Assembly: GCF_900100345.1 (NCBI RefSeq)
Contig: NZ_FMTT01000021.1
Span: forward strand, 27,292 to 91,291
Direction: 5' to 3'
From: Paenibacillus tianmuensis
GTDB taxonomy: Bacteria; Bacillota; Bacilli; Paenibacillales; NBRC-103111
DNA: 64,000 nt
Position 1 is the first letter of the stretch. The number at the start of each line of letters is the position of its first letter. The notes beneath the pieces are model-generated. The model made no database searches and had not been told where the DNA came from. It was given only the letters and a program-made list of their open reading frames with translations. Positions 52,389 to 62,043 of this stretch are shown in pieces. A program made the translations under genes and the position numbers.

Positions 52389-52781
52389 ATGAAAAAGAAG
52401 CTGCTCATAGTTGACGATCAAAACGGCATCCGCATCCTGTTGATGGAAGTTTTCAGCAGCGAAGGCTACGAAACCTATCAGGCTTCCAACGGAAAACTCG
52501 CACTCGAGATTGTAAGTAACGTATCGCCCGATCTGGTTTTACTCGATATGAAGATACCGGGCATGGACGGTCTCGATATCCTCAAGCACATTAAAAGCAT
52601 CGACGCGTCGATCAAAGTCATCATGATGACGGCATACGGCGAGCTGGACATGATCAAGGAAGCGACCGATCTGGGCGCGATCATGCACTTCACGAAGCCG
52701 TTCGACATTGACGAACTGCGCCAAGCCGTCAACCAGCAGTTGCGAACTCCTAACAATAACTCTTACGCCGTAGGATCCTGA
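52389..52781 (+). CDS. spo0F: Sporulation initiation phosphotransferase Spo0F, 130 aa
   Basis: A single receiver domain carrying phosphate from sporulation kinases to Spo0B. Acidic residues D9/D10, the site D53 ([11 protein letters not shown]), Thr81 (MMTAYGE) and Lys103 (TKPFDI) are all present. AGGAGG precedes the ATG at 52389. A terminator hairpin begins within its last codons. Confidence 0.95.
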   Translation: MKKKLLIVDDQNGIRILLMEVFSSEGYETYQASNGKLALEIVSNVSPDLVLLDMKIPGMDGLDILKHIKSIDASIKVIMMTAYGELDMIKEATDLGAIMHFTKPFDIDELRQAVNQQLRTPNNNSYAVGS

Positions 52782-52800
52782 TGAGGGTCCTCTTTTTTTT
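52772..52800 (+). terminator. Terminator of spo0F overlapping its stop codon
   Basis: AGGATCC pairs with GGGTCCT, and the stop codon TGA lies in the loop. Eight T follow. Confidence 0.85.
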
Positions 52801-52848
52801 GATCGTTTCCCGGAGCTTATCGTCTTCGGCAGAGTGTGCGATAGATTA

Positions 52849-52877
52849 TTAACGTTTGTCGCGATCTATGATATAAT
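52849..52877 (+). promoter_or_regulatory. Sigma-A promoter of fbaA
   Basis: TTAACG (52849-52854), 17-base spacer, perfect TATAAT (52872-52877), 82 bases before the gene. Confidence 0.7.
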
Positions 52878-52958
52878 GGGCCAGTATGACAAAAGAGTAC
52901 AGTACAAGGTACAAGCACTCTGGCACGGTCATTAACGACACAGGAGGAGAGAACCACC

Positions 52959-53813
52959 ATGCCACTCGTTTCAATGAACGAATTTTTGCCTAAAGCAAAA
53001 GCGAACAAGTTCGCCGTAGGTCAGTTCAATATGAATAACTTGGAATTTGCTCAAGCGATTACGGAAGCGGCGGAAGAATTGAAATCCCCGTTTATTTTTG
53101 GTGTATCCGAAGGCGCGCTGAAGTATATGGGCATCGAATTTACGGTAGCCATCGCGGAAGCGGCCGCTAAGAAATCCGGTCTTCCGATCGCCTTGCATCT
53201 CGACCACGGCAGCAGCTTCGAAGTCGCGATGAAATGTATCCGCGCAGGCTTCAGCTCCGTCATGTTCGACGGTTCCCATTATTCCTTTGAAGAAAATATC
53301 CGTCTGACGAAAGAGGTCGTAAAGACTGCGCATGCGATGGGCGTATCCGTCGAAGGCGAGCTTGGAACGATCGGCGGCGTAGAAGACGACATTAGCGTAG
53401 ATGAGTCCGATGCCAACCTGGCGAAGCCGGAAGAAGCGATCCGTTTCTACGGAGAGACAGGCGTCGACTGCCTGGCCATTGCCGTAGGTACGGCACACGG
53501 TATGTATGCCGGCGAACCGAACATCCATTTCGATATTATCGAGAAGGTGTCTAAAGCGATTCCGGTACCGGTCGTATTGCACGGCGGCTCCGGCGTACCG
53601 GACGAAATGATCCGCAAGTCCATTGAAGCTGGCGTAGGCAAAATCAACGTGAACACCGAGAATCAAGTGGTTTGTACGCAAATGATCCGCGAAGTTCTTA
53701 ATAAAGACGCGAAAGTGTACGATCCTCGCAAATACCTCACTCCTGCCCGCAAAGCCATGGTTGAAGTGGTGAAATCCAAAATTCAGCTGTTCGGAAGCGC
53801 CAACCAAGCTTAA
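52959..53813 (+). CDS. fbaA: Class II fructose-1,6-bisphosphate aldolase, 284 aa
   Basis: Zinc enzyme of glycolysis and gluconeogenesis. ALHLDHGSS carries the catalytic Asp82 and zinc ligand His83. Further ligands are in GTAHGMY and VLHGGSG. AGGAGAG lies before the ATG at 52959. It has its own promoter and terminator, in the normal position between spo0F and murA. Confidence 0.97.
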   Translation: MPLVSMNEFLPKAKANKFAVGQFNMNNLEFAQAITEAAEELKSPFIFGVSEGALKYMGIEFTVAIAEAAAKKSGLPIALHLDHGSSFEVAMKCIRAGFSSVMFDGSHYSFEENIRLTKEVVKTAHAMGVSVEGELGTIGGVEDDISVDESDANLAKPEEAIRFYGETGVDCLAIAVGTAHGMYAGEPNIHFDIIEKVSKAIPVPVVLHGGSGVPDEMIRKSIEAGVGKINVNTENQVVCTQMIREVLNKDAKVYDPRKYLTPARKAMVEVVKSKIQLFGSANQA

Positions 53814-53827
53814 TCGACCACAGCAGG

Positions 53828-53866
53828 AAATACACCGGATTTCGGTGTATTTCCTCTCTTCTTTTG
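53828..53866 (+). terminator. Terminator of fbaA
   Basis: AAATACACCG pairs perfectly with CGGTGTATTT around GATTT, followed by a T/C-rich tail. Confidence 0.85.
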
Positions 53867-53952
53867 TAAACGTAGGCACGGAACCCAACTTAGACGAGTT
53901 TGCACCTGATTGGTAATGCGTTAAAGCAGTGAAGTGGGAGGAAGAACAACGA

Positions 53953-55206
53953 ATGGAGAAATTGATGATCGCCGGTGGGCGCCCGCTGCGGGGAACGGTT
54001 CAAATCAGCGGGGCCAAGAATAGCGCGATTGCGCTTATTCCGGCCGCCATTTTATCGGAAACGGCTGTTACGCTCGATAATTTGCCTGTGCTTAGCGACG
54101 TGGCGATTTATACCGAGCTGCTTCAGGAACTCGGCGCATCGGTAGAATGGAGCAAGGATCAGATGATGATCGATCCGAGCCGACTGTTATCCCGGCCGAT
54201 GCCTAACGGGAACGTGAAGAAGCTTAGAGCTTCCTATTATTTGATGGGGGCCCTGCTCGGGCGTTTCGGCGAGGCGACGATAGGTTTGCCTGGCGGCTGC
54301 AATTTCGAACCGCGGCCGATCGATCAGCATATCAAAGGTTTTGAGGCACTGGGGGCACGAATAACGAACGAAAACGGCGCCCTGCACATCCAAGCGAAAG
54401 AATTGCGCGGAGCCAAAATTTATCTGGACGTCGTCAGCGTAGGGGCGACGATCAACATCATGCTTGCGGCCTCGCGGGCCAAAGGCGTCACGACCATTGA
54501 AAATGCGGCAAAAGAGCCTGAAATTATAGATGTAGCTACACTTTTGAACTCCATGGGCGCCAAAATCAAAGGCGCAGGAACCGAAACGATCCGGATCGAG
54601 GGCGTCGATGCGCTGCACGGCTGCCGTCATTCGATCATTCCGGACCGCATTCAAGCAGGTACTTACATGATTGCCGCAGCGGCGACGCGCGGTGACGTCA
54701 TTGTCGATAATGTCATCCCGAAGCATATGGAAGCCTTGACTGCCAAATTGCAGGAAATGGGCGTACATATTTACGAAATGGACGAGTCGATCCGTGTAGT
54801 CGGACAGCCGGAATACGAAAGCGTGGACGTGAAAGCGCTCGTATATCCTGGATTTGCGACCGACCTGCAGTCCCCGATGAGCAGTCTGCTTACGCAGACC
54901 CGCGGAGTCAGCATTTTGAGCGACTACGTGTACAGCAACAGGTTCAAGCATGTCCCGGAGCTCATGCGTATGGGGGCGAAGATCAAAGTCGAAGGCCGTT
55001 CCGCCGTCATCGAGGGCAGTCCGCTTAGCGCGGCCAAAGTCAAGGCGACCGATCTTCGTGCGGGCGCATCGCTGGTTATCGCCGGACTGACGATCGAGGG
55101 TGGTGTTACGGAAATTTCCGGCGTTGAATATATCGACAGAGGTTACGATCATCTGGTAACCAATCTGTCGAATTTAGGAGCGGAAGTTTGGCGGCAGAAC
55201 GACTAA
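53953..55206 (+). CDS. murA: UDP-N-acetylglucosamine 1-carboxyvinyltransferase, 417 aa
   Basis: First committed step of peptidoglycan synthesis; fosfomycin target. It has the start [21 protein letters not shown] and Cys116 in GGCNFEPRP, the residue fosfomycin alkylates. Between fbaA and rho it corresponds to the second isoenzyme of Bacillus (MurAB/MurZ). GGGAGGAAG precedes the ATG at 53953; the reading frame extends eight codons upstream without an SD. Confidence 0.96.
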   Translation: MEKLMIAGGRPLRGTVQISGAKNSAIALIPAAILSETAVTLDNLPVLSDVAIYTELLQELGASVEWSKDQMMIDPSRLLSRPMPNGNVKKLRASYYLMGALLGRFGEATIGLPGGCNFEPRPIDQHIKGFEALGARITNENGALHIQAKELRGAKIYLDVVSVGATINIMLAASRAKGVTTIENAAKEPEIIDVATLLNSMGAKIKGAGTETIRIEGVDALHGCRHSIIPDRIQAGTYMIAAAATRGDVIVDNVIPKHMEALTAKLQEMGVHIYEMDESIRVVGQPEYESVDVKALVYPGFATDLQSPMSSLLTQTRGVSILSDYVYSNRFKHVPELMRMGAKIKVEGRSAVIEGSPLSAAKVKATDLRAGASLVIAGLTIEGGVTEISGVEYIDRGYDHLVTNLSNLGAEVWRQND

Positions 55207-55294
55207 GAACGGTATAGATTGCTCCGAAATTGGGTAAGGCTAGAGTATATTTTGCGCTGACTTGAAAATTTAATAGTTTGGTGGTTGAAAATTT

Positions 55295-56602
55295 ATGGAT
55301 ATGCATCTCGCTCAGCTTGAAGCGCTTAAGCTCACAGAGCTTTACAAGCTGGCTAAAAAACATCAAATCCCGTACTACGGCCAAATGAAGAAAAAAGAAC
55401 TCATCTTTGCCATTCTACGCGCACAGGCCGAACAAAGCGGCTTGATGTTCATGGAGGGCGTGCTCGACGTCCTGCAGGAGGGCTTCGGCTTTCTGCGGCC
55501 GATCAACTATTTGCCGAGTTCGGAGGACATCTACATCTCCGCTTCGCAGATTCGCAGATTTGACCTGCGTTCCGGCGACGTCGTATCTGGCAAATGCCGG
55601 CCTCCCAAGGAGAACGAACGTTACTTCGGGCTGCTGCACGTGGAAGCCGTCAACGGCGAAGACCCGGATACGGCCTCGGAACGGCTGCATTTCGCAGCGC
55701 TTACTCCTCTTTATCCGCAAAGGAAACTGGTTCTGGAAACCTCTCCTACGAAACTATCCACCCGTTTGATGGATCTTCTGGCTCCTGTAGGCTTTGGCCA
55801 ACGCGGCTTGATCGTAGCCCCGCCGAAAGCGGGAAAAACACTGCTGCTCAAGGAAATCGCCAACAGCATCTCGACCAATCACCCGGATGCCAAGCTGTTC
55901 GTTCTTTTGATCGACGAGCGTCCGGAGGAGGTTACCGATATGCAGCGCTCCGTCAACGGGGAAGTGATCGCTTCTACCTTCGACGAGGTGCCGGAAAATC
56001 ATATCAAGGTCGCGGAGCTTGTACTGGAACGCGCACAGCGGCTTGTGGAGCATAAGAAGGATGTCGTTATTTTGCTGGATAGCATTACGCGTCTGGCGCG
56101 GGCTTACAACCTCGTCGTACCGCCGACGGGCCGGACACTATCGGGGGGGATCGATCCCGGGGCCTTCCATCGGCCGAAACGTTTCTTCGGCGCCGCGCGC
56201 AATATCGAAGAAGGCGGTAGCCTGACGATTCTCGCGACAGCCTTGATCGAAACCGGCTCGCGGATGGACGAGGTCATCTATGAAGAATTTAAAGGAACCG
56301 GGAACCTGGAGCTGCATTTGGACCGCAAGCTGGCGGAACGCCGCATTTTCCCGGCCATCGATATTCGCCGCTCGGGCACGCGCCGCGAAGAGATGCTCCT
56401 GACGAAAGAAGAGCTCGACAAGGTATGGGCGATCCGCAAAGGAATGAACGATTCGCACGATTATATCGATGCGTTCCTCAAAAAATTCGCCGAGACGAAA
56501 ACGAACCAAGAGTTTCTGGACACCCTCGATCCGAACGGCGGCAGCCCGCAATCGGGCGGAAGCGGCGGCACATCCCGTCGGGTCAAGCACTCCGTCTCGT
56601 AG
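55295..56602 (+). CDS. rho: Transcription termination factor Rho, 435 aa
   Basis: Hexameric RNA-dependent ATPase. The N-terminal helical domain (residues 1-50) and cold-shock-like RNA-binding domain ([14 protein letters not shown], about 55-68) are followed by the ATPase with P-loop APPKAGKT (175-182) and Walker [12 protein letters not shown]. The Q-loop and R-loop region has GTGNLEL. The ATG at 55295 has only a moderate GGTGG. The radical SAM gene follows after 12 bases. Confidence 0.97.
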   Translation: MDMHLAQLEALKLTELYKLAKKHQIPYYGQMKKKELIFAILRAQAEQSGLMFMEGVLDVLQEGFGFLRPINYLPSSEDIYISASQIRRFDLRSGDVVSGKCRPPKENERYFGLLHVEAVNGEDPDTASERLHFAALTPLYPQRKLVLETSPTKLSTRLMDLLAPVGFGQRGLIVAPPKAGKTLLLKEIANSISTNHPDAKLFVLLIDERPEEVTDMQRSVNGEVIASTFDEVPENHIKVAELVLERAQRLVEHKKDVVILLDSITRLARAYNLVVPPTGRTLSGGIDPGAFHRPKRFFGAARNIEEGGSLTILATALIETGSRMDEVIYEEFKGTGNLELHLDRKLAERRIFPAIDIRRSGTRREEMLLTKEELDKVWAIRKGMNDSHDYIDAFLKKFAETKTNQEFLDTLDPNGGSPQSGGSGGTSRRVKHSVS

Positions 56603-56614
56603 AAGGAGGACCAT

Positions 56615-57892
56615 ATGAATCTGGTTTATGCGGACCGCGACGGTAACCTGTTCGACCATCCGGATTACACTGGCCTTGGCCGCAGCGGCGAGCTGGTGAC
56701 GGAAATGATGGAAGGTGAGCTGATTCCGCTGCCCGAAGGAGCCACTCTCGTCAGCTTGCCGGATACGCGGCCAATTGGCGTTCATAAGCGGACGGGCGAA
56801 ATGCAGGTGGTGCCGGGGAACTTCACGGCGGTCGGAGCCTTGCTTCCGCAGAGCTTTACCCGCCTGCTGCTGCCGGGGTACGTGAAGGCCGATAAATCCA
56901 AAGTGCTGCCTCTGTTCGGCTATACGGCGGTCGTCTGGAAAGACGGCGGCTTCTACGTCGCAGCGGAGGCCTGCGACGATCCGGAGCGTTGGAACCCGCG
57001 CAACTGCGATCCCGACGAATTGGAGCTCGGAGTAAAGCGAATTCTTGGAGAGTACAAGGATAACCGGTTGTTTCAGCATTTGTCCAATTGTGCCCTTGGA
57101 TACGAGTGCCTGACGGCTTCCAATACGTTTTTGAACCGCTGGGAAGGGGCTGTTCCGGTCTCGTTCTCCTGCAATGCAGGCTGCTTCGGCTGCATCTCCG
57201 AGCAGCCGGAGGACAGCGGATTTCCGGCGCCGCAGACCCGGATGAACTTTAAGCCCTCGACGGACGAAGTCGTGCAGGTCATGCTGGAGCATTTGAAGAC
57301 GCCTGAGAGCATCATCAGCTTCGGGCAAGGCTGCGAAGGCGAGCCGTCCACCCAAGCCAAGACGATCATCGAAGCGATCCGCGAAGTGCGGCGCCGCACG
57401 GATCTGGGCTACATTAACATCAATACGAACGCCGGTTTGACCGATCATATTCGCGGCATCGTAGACGCCGGGCTCGATCTGATGCGCGTCAGTACGATCA
57501 GCGCGCTGGACGACCACTACAATGCCTATTACAAGCCGCGCGGCTATACGCTACGCAATGTCGAGAAATCGCTTCGCTACGCTGCCGACAAAGGGGTTGT
57601 CACGTCGATCAACTACCTTATTTTCCCCGGGGTCACTGACCGGGAGGAAGAGATCGAAGCGATGATCGAATTCGCCCGCCGGACCGATCTGAAGCTGATC
57701 CAGCTGCGCAACCTGAACATCGACCCGGAGAGCTATTTGAGCCTCATTCCTGCGGCCCGGGGGGAACGGTACGGTATGAAGCAGATGCTGGATATTTTCC
57801 GGGAGGAGCTGCCGGATGTCGTGCTCGGGTCGTATACGCACATTCCGGACGAGCTGGCGGAGCGGCGTAAGAAACAGTTGCAGCATGACTAA
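56615..57892 (+). CDS. Radical SAM protein, 425 aa
   Basis: The iron-sulfur cluster motif CxxxCxxC is at residues 186-193 (CNAGCFGC). A 170-residue N-terminal extension precedes it (VLPLFGYTAVVWKDGGFYV), with other Cys at 159 and 165. The TIM-barrel part has FGQGCEGEPST, the glycine-rich SAM motif. I recognise a family conserved next to rho in Paenibacillaceae but cannot name the reaction. AAGGAGG lies before the ATG at 56615. Co-transcribed with rho. Confidence 0.88.
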   Translation: MNLVYADRDGNLFDHPDYTGLGRSGELVTEMMEGELIPLPEGATLVSLPDTRPIGVHKRTGEMQVVPGNFTAVGALLPQSFTRLLLPGYVKADKSKVLPLFGYTAVVWKDGGFYVAAEACDDPERWNPRNCDPDELELGVKRILGEYKDNRLFQHLSNCALGYECLTASNTFLNRWEGAVPVSFSCNAGCFGCISEQPEDSGFPAPQTRMNFKPSTDEVVQVMLEHLKTPESIISFGQGCEGEPSTQAKTIIEAIREVRRRTDLGYININTNAGLTDHIRGIVDAGLDLMRVSTISALDDHYNAYYKPRGYTLRNVEKSLRYAADKGVVTSINYLIFPGVTDREEEIEAMIEFARRTDLKLIQLRNLNIDPESYLSLIPAARGERYGMKQMLDIFREELPDVVLGSYTHIPDELAERRKKQLQHD

Positions 57893-57907
57893 CAGACGTG
57901 CTATAAT
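57878..57907 (+). promoter_or_regulatory. Sigma-A promoter of rpmE
   Basis: TTGCAG (57878-57883), 18-base spacer, TATAAT (57902-57907), 68 bases before rpmE and overlapping the 3' end of the radical SAM gene. Confidence 0.75.
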
Positions 57908-57975
57908 CGCTCATGTGTGTTTAAATGATAACTCTGATTCACATGGTGTTTCAGGGCAAAAGAGGTGAAAGGGCA

Positions 57976-58173
57976 ATGAAAACAGCGATTCATCCGACTT
58001 ATCATCAAACGACGGTTACTTGCGCATGCGGTAACACGTTTGAAACGGGATCCATTAAGCAAAATCTTCGTGTAGAGATTTGCTCCGCTTGCCACCCGTT
58101 CTTTACCGGGAAGCAAAAATTTGTGGATGCCGGCGGTCGCGTCGATAAATTCAAAAAGAAATATGGCATGTAA
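57976..58173 (+). CDS. rpmE: 50S ribosomal protein L31, zinc-binding type, 65 aa
   Basis: [10 protein letters not shown] start and the four zinc-binding Cys (16, 18, 36, 39: CAC and CSAC) mark the zinc-containing C+ form. The YtiA-type replacement lacks them. AGAGGTG lies before the ATG at 57976. Confidence 0.96.
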   Translation: MKTAIHPTYHQTTVTCACGNTFETGSIKQNLRVEICSACHPFFTGKQKFVDAGGRVDKFKKKYGM

Positions 58174-58205
58174 TTTGTTGCCAGCAGCATAACGGCATAA
58201 GCGCG

Positions 58206-58258
58206 CCTCCTGTGGCTATCCTAAGATCATCCGATCTTAGAGCTGCAGGAGGTGTTTT
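58206..58258 (+). terminator. Hairpin after rpmE that also carries the next gene's SD
   Basis: CCTCCTG (58206-58212) pairs with CAGGAGG (58246-58252), with an inner perfect CTAAGATC/GATCTTAG. A short T run (TGTTTTC) follows. The right arm contains AGGAGGTG, the SD of the lipoprotein gene at 58262. Confidence 0.7.
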
Positions 58259-58261
58259 CAT

Positions 58262-58648
58262 TTGTTAAGATCGCTTGCCGTTCTGCTGAGCGCAGTTTTG
58301 GCGTTGTCCGGGCTTGCGGCGTGTCAGCAGAAGTACAGCAAAAATTCCGCGACGCATACCCGGGACGGAGTGCTCGGGATTACCGAGACGAACCCGAATA
58401 TGCCGCTCAGCGCCAGCTACCGCACGTATCCCGATGATCTGCGCGTCATGCAGAATGCGATTAGCCAGCGGTTTCCGAACGTCAGCATCGCGAGCATCAG
58501 CTTGAACGGGCCGACCGCTTACGTTCGTTTGAATGCTCCAGTCCATACCCCGCCGGAAGAAATCGAACGGATTCGGCATGGAGCTGCCGAAGCTTTAGCC
58601 GCCGCCGCGCCGAGATACAATGCTAACGTTACCGTTACTGCTAAATAA
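58262..58648 (+). CDS. Putative lipoprotein, 128 aa
   Basis: A lipoprotein signal with lipobox LAAC, Cys21 (SGLAACQQKYS). The mature part (LRVMQNAISQRFPNVSIASIS..., residues 59-80) has strand-helix-strand character like the YhcN/YlaJ-type sporulation lipoproteins; that link is only a resemblance. TTG at 58262 has AGGAGGTG seven bases upstream, and that SD is locked into the hairpin at 58206. Confidence 0.75.
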   Translation: MLRSLAVLLSAVLALSGLAACQQKYSKNSATHTRDGVLGITETNPNMPLSASYRTYPDDLRVMQNAISQRFPNVSIASISLNGPTAYVRLNAPVHTPPEEIERIRHGAAEALAAAAPRYNANVTVTAK

Positions 58649-58658
58649 CCCCTTGAGG

Positions 58659-58687
58659 TTGCTATTTGGACACGAATCGACTATACT
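58659..58687 (+). promoter_or_regulatory. Promoter of the SRP RNA gene
   Basis: TTGCTA (58659-58664), 17-base spacer, TATACT (58682-58687), with the RNA 5' end about nine bases downstream. Confidence 0.75.
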
Positions 58688-58695
58688 TATGTATG

Positions 58696-58961
58696 CCGTG
58701 CTAGACGGGGAGGTAGCGGTGCCCTGTAACCCGCAATCCGCTGTAGCGGGGTCGAACGCCTATTCGCGGTATTGCGATGTAAGGTTTGGGTTTTAAAGTT
58801 GGTGTTGAGAGTCGGGTCCTCCGCAATGGATGCTTGTGAATCTGGTCAGGTCCGGAAGGAAGCAGCCATAAGCAGGAAGTTTCATGTGCCGGAGGGTGGC
58901 CTAACTTGAGCTGGCGATAAAAATTCCGCTTGGATCGTAATATCAAGGTAGGTGCGCGGTT
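58696..58961 (+). ncRNA. ffs: Signal recognition particle RNA (large Bacillus type, scRNA)
   Basis: The helix 8 region is unmistakable: GTCAGGTCCGGAAGGAAGCA (58844-58863), then AGCCATAAGCAG. The 5' end has GCCGTGCTAGACGGGGAGG and the 3' end GGTAGGTGCGCGG, which close the Alu part. About 266 nt, the large form with an Alu domain as in B. subtilis. It lies just upstream of dnaX as usual. Confidence 0.95.
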
Positions 58962-58981
58962 TCCTTCATAATCAAAAACAT

Positions 58982-59031
58982 AACACCAAGATCAAAAGCT
59001 GTAAAAGCTTGTCGAACTTGGTGTTTTTTTG
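58982..59031 (+). terminator. Terminator of the SRP RNA
   Basis: AACACCAAG pairs with CTTGGTGTT, with an inner AAGCTGTAAAAGCTT, followed by seven T. Confidence 0.9.
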
Positions 59032-59155
59032 TATTTGCAAGAAGGAAAATGAAAAAATTAGGAGAATTGTATACTAAAGTTAACCATGCTAAGTAAACCA
59101 TAATCATACACCCATTGCGCTCGGCTATCCGCTGATAAATGGGGGGAGGAAGACA

Positions 59156-60217
59156 ATGCGGCACGAACTAACCTTGCTTCAACGCTTTGCCGGCATATTC
59201 CTTAGGGACGTCAATCTGGGAGTGATGCTGATCAATACCGAATTTGAGTTGATCGATATCAGCGACATGGCTTGCCGCGTATTGGGGTTAGAAAGAGAAA
59301 AGGTACTCCATCAAGCGCTGGATTCCATCTTTGCAGATTTGCCTGCCGAGCACTGGCTGGTGCAACGGAGTATATTGCACGGGATGGTCGTACGCAATCG
59401 GGCCTTGTCTTGGACCAATAACCAGGAACGATACGAGCTGCTGGTCGATTCCAGTGTACTTCGGGATGAAGACGAACGGATCGTCGGAGCTTATATTATT
59501 TTCAAGGACGTCACCAACCTGCGTTCCCTGGAGGAACAGGTACAGCGCAGCGACCGTCTGGCGATGATCGGCCAGATCGCCGCAGGCACGGCCCACGAAA
59601 TCCGCAACCCGCTCACGTCGATCAAGGGCTTTTTGCAAGTACTGCGCAAAACGTTTCAGGAGCAGGGCATGGAACGCGAGGACGGGTATACCGTGGTCAT
59701 GCTCAAAGAAATCAATCGGATCAACGAACTGGTCAACGAATTTTTGCTGCTTGGCAAGCCGAAGCATGTTACATACGGTGAAGTGGACATCTCCGAAGTG
59801 CTGCGGGACATTTTGCCTATTATCAATAACGAAGCGATCCTGCATCGGGTCGTCGTTCAATATGAGTCGCTCTATGGATTGCCGCATGTGGTCGCGGACC
59901 GTGAGATGCTGAAGCAGGTGTTTCTCAATATCGGCAAAAATGGAATCGAAGCGATGGGCGAAGGGGGTATTTTGACGATAAGCGAGAAGATCGATGTAGA
60001 GGAACGCTTGGTCAATATCGAGATTCATGATACCGGTCTGGGTATCCCCGCCTATGTGATCGATAAAATTTTCGATCCGTTCTTTACGACCAAAGCGGAA
60101 GGAACGGGACTGGGCCTGTCGGTCTGTCAGCGGATCATTCACGATATCGGAGGGCACATCCGGGTATCGTCCAAAGGGTACGGCACGACGTTTACCGTCA
60201 GCATTCCGTTTCCTTAA
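59156..60217 (+). CDS. Soluble PAS-domain histidine kinase, sporulation-kinase-like, 353 aa
   Basis: A PAS domain (about 10-125; LGVMLINTEFELIDISDMAC) is followed by HisKA with His147 (AHEIRNPLTSIKG) and HATPase (FLNIGKNGIEA, DTGLGIPAY, GTGLGLSVC). There is no membrane segment. The A/G-HEIRNPLTxxKG sequence is that of kinases feeding Spo0F (KinA/KinE/KinC group). With Spo0F encoded 6 kb away, a phosphorelay role is plausible but not shown. GGGGGAGGAAG lies before the ATG at 59156. Confidence 0.88.
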   Translation: MRHELTLLQRFAGIFLRDVNLGVMLINTEFELIDISDMACRVLGLEREKVLHQALDSIFADLPAEHWLVQRSILHGMVVRNRALSWTNNQERYELLVDSSVLRDEDERIVGAYIIFKDVTNLRSLEEQVQRSDRLAMIGQIAAGTAHEIRNPLTSIKGFLQVLRKTFQEQGMEREDGYTVVMLKEINRINELVNEFLLLGKPKHVTYGEVDISEVLRDILPIINNEAILHRVVVQYESLYGLPHVVADREMLKQVFLNIGKNGIEAMGEGGILTISEKIDVEERLVNIEIHDTGLGIPAYVIDKIFDPFFTTKAEGTGLGLSVCQRIIHDIGGHIRVSSKGYGTTFTVSIPFP

Positions 60218-60229
60218 AAGCAGCGCGGC

Positions 60230-60258
60230 TTCAATCCTCCTTCCAAGTGTAGTATAAT
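60230..60258 (+). promoter_or_regulatory. Sigma-A promoter of dnaX
   Basis: TTCAAT (60230-60235), 17-base spacer, TATAAT (60253-60258), 31 bases before dnaX. Confidence 0.7.
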
Positions 60259-60288
60259 AGACGACAAACAATCATTGGAGAGGGCAAG

Positions 60289-62022
60289 ATGGCACATATC
60301 GCCTTATATCGAACGTGGCGGCCGCAGTCGTTTCACGATATGGTCGGCCAAAAGCATATTGTCCAAACCTTACAAAACGCGCTTCGCGAAGGGCGGTTCA
60401 GCCACGCCTATTTATTCAGCGGTCCCCGTGGAACCGGGAAAACGACCACGGCCAAAATATTGGCCAAAGCCGTCAACTGCTTGAACGGTCCGGGCATTGA
60501 GCCTTGCAACGAATGCGATGCGTGTGTGCGCATTACCGAAGGCACGGTCATGGATGTTGTCGAGATCGATGCTGCCTCCAACCGTGGCGTGGATGAAATC
60601 CGCGACATCCGGGATAAAGTGAAATATGCGCCGACCGAAGTGCGCCAGAAGGTGTATATCATCGACGAGGTGCATATGCTGACGACGGAGGCGTTCAACG
60701 CGCTGCTCAAGACGTTGGAGGAGCCGCCGGCCCATGTCATGTTTATTTTGGCTACGACGGAGCCTCACCGGCTGCCTGCTACGATTATTTCGCGCTGTCA
60801 GCGGTTCGATTTTCGCCGTGTGTCGCTTGAGGAGCAGGTGGAGCGGCTGCGTCAAGTGTGCGCCGACGAACGGATCGAGAGCGACGATGACGCGCTGGCG
60901 TTCATCGCGCGGCTATCCGATGGGGGTATGCGCGATGCACTCAGCCTGCTCGATCAGATTATCTCATTTTCAGGCGCCCGGGTGACGTATGACGACGTAT
61001 TGTCGATCACAGGCGGGATGGCTTCGGATCAATTCGAGCGCTTGGTGATGGCGATACAAGATCGGGATGTAGGCGCCGCTTTGCGGTTAATAGATACGTT
61101 CATGCAGGAAGGCAAAAGCGCCGACAAGTGCATGGAGAGCCTGATCTATTATTTCCGTGACCTGCTGATGGTCAAAATGGTTCCCGGCTCGCAGGCGCTC
61201 ACTGAGCGCATTCTCGACGTGAAACGGTTTGCCGAGGTGGCGCAGCGGTTTTCTGCTGATGCGTTGATTGCCATGATCGATACGTTGAATTATTATCAGA
61301 CGGAGATGAAGTATTCCGTTCAGCCGCAGACCCTGTTGGAAGTGGCGCTCATGAAGCTTTGCAGCCAGGCGGGCGCCTCGTCCGCTCCGGCAGGCGGGTC
61401 GCCGACCTGGGAGCGCCAAGACGGGGTAGTCGGGCAGCTGATGAACCGCATTCAGCGCTTGGAGGAACAGCTGGCCCAGCTGCTGAAGCAGGGAGTCGCC
61501 CCCGCAGCCTCAGGTCCTGTATCCGGTGCGAGCTCGCGTCCGGTGCCTGCGCCTGCCGTCACCAAGAAGATCGAGAAGCTGGACGCTTACCTGCAGGGCA
61601 GGGATGATCCGGCTTTCCGCAACGTCGTTCAGCAGTGGAGCCAGGTGCTTGGGCGGGTGAAAGAGCTCAAAATCACCGTTCATGCGTGGCTTGTGGACGG
61701 GGAGCCCGTCTCCGTTCATGACAGCAACGTGCTCGTAGGTTTCAAGAGCGCGATGCACCGGGAGACGACCGAGAAACCGGCCAACAAGCAGCTGATTGAA
61801 CAGGCGTTAGCCGAAATTTACGGTCAGCCGTATCGTCTCGTGACCATGATGTTGAGGGATTGGCAGGCTGCCGCCGACCAAGCGAAGCCGGGCGACGGAC
61901 CGAAGGAGGAGCTCCAGCTCATTCCGGAGGTCGAAGGGACGTCTGGCGGCGTGAAGGAAGAATGGATCAGCGAGGCTATTCAATTGTTTGGGGAAGATTT
62001 GGTTAAAATTAAAGAAGATTAA
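60289..62022 (+). CDS. dnaX: DNA polymerase III subunits gamma/tau, 577 aa
   Basis: Clamp-loader ATPase: P-loop GPRGTGKT (45-52), zinc-binding Cys (CNECDACVRI, about 70-85), Walker B IIDEVHML and sensor LATTEPHRLP. After about residue 360 the tail is Pro/Ala/Ser-rich (tau part), ending with a polymerase-binding domain. GGAGAGGG precedes the ATG at 60289. No A-rich slippery site for the gamma form is seen. Confidence 0.97.
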   Translation: MAHIALYRTWRPQSFHDMVGQKHIVQTLQNALREGRFSHAYLFSGPRGTGKTTTAKILAKAVNCLNGPGIEPCNECDACVRITEGTVMDVVEIDAASNRGVDEIRDIRDKVKYAPTEVRQKVYIIDEVHMLTTEAFNALLKTLEEPPAHVMFILATTEPHRLPATIISRCQRFDFRRVSLEEQVERLRQVCADERIESDDDALAFIARLSDGGMRDALSLLDQIISFSGARVTYDDVLSITGGMASDQFERLVMAIQDRDVGAALRLIDTFMQEGKSADKCMESLIYYFRDLLMVKMVPGSQALTERILDVKRFAEVAQRFSADALIAMIDTLNYYQTEMKYSVQPQTLLEVALMKLCSQAGASSAPAGGSPTWERQDGVVGQLMNRIQRLEEQLAQLLKQGVAPAASGPVSGASSRPVPAPAVTKKIEKLDAYLQGRDDPAFRNVVQQWSQVLGRVKELKITVHAWLVDGEPVSVHDSNVLVGFKSAMHRETTEKPANKQLIEQALAEIYGQPYRLVTMMLRDWQAAADQAKPGDGPKEELQLIPEVEGTSGGVKEEWISEAIQLFGEDLVKIKED

Positions 62023-62043
62023 GCGACGAGGAGCGTGTCTTTT

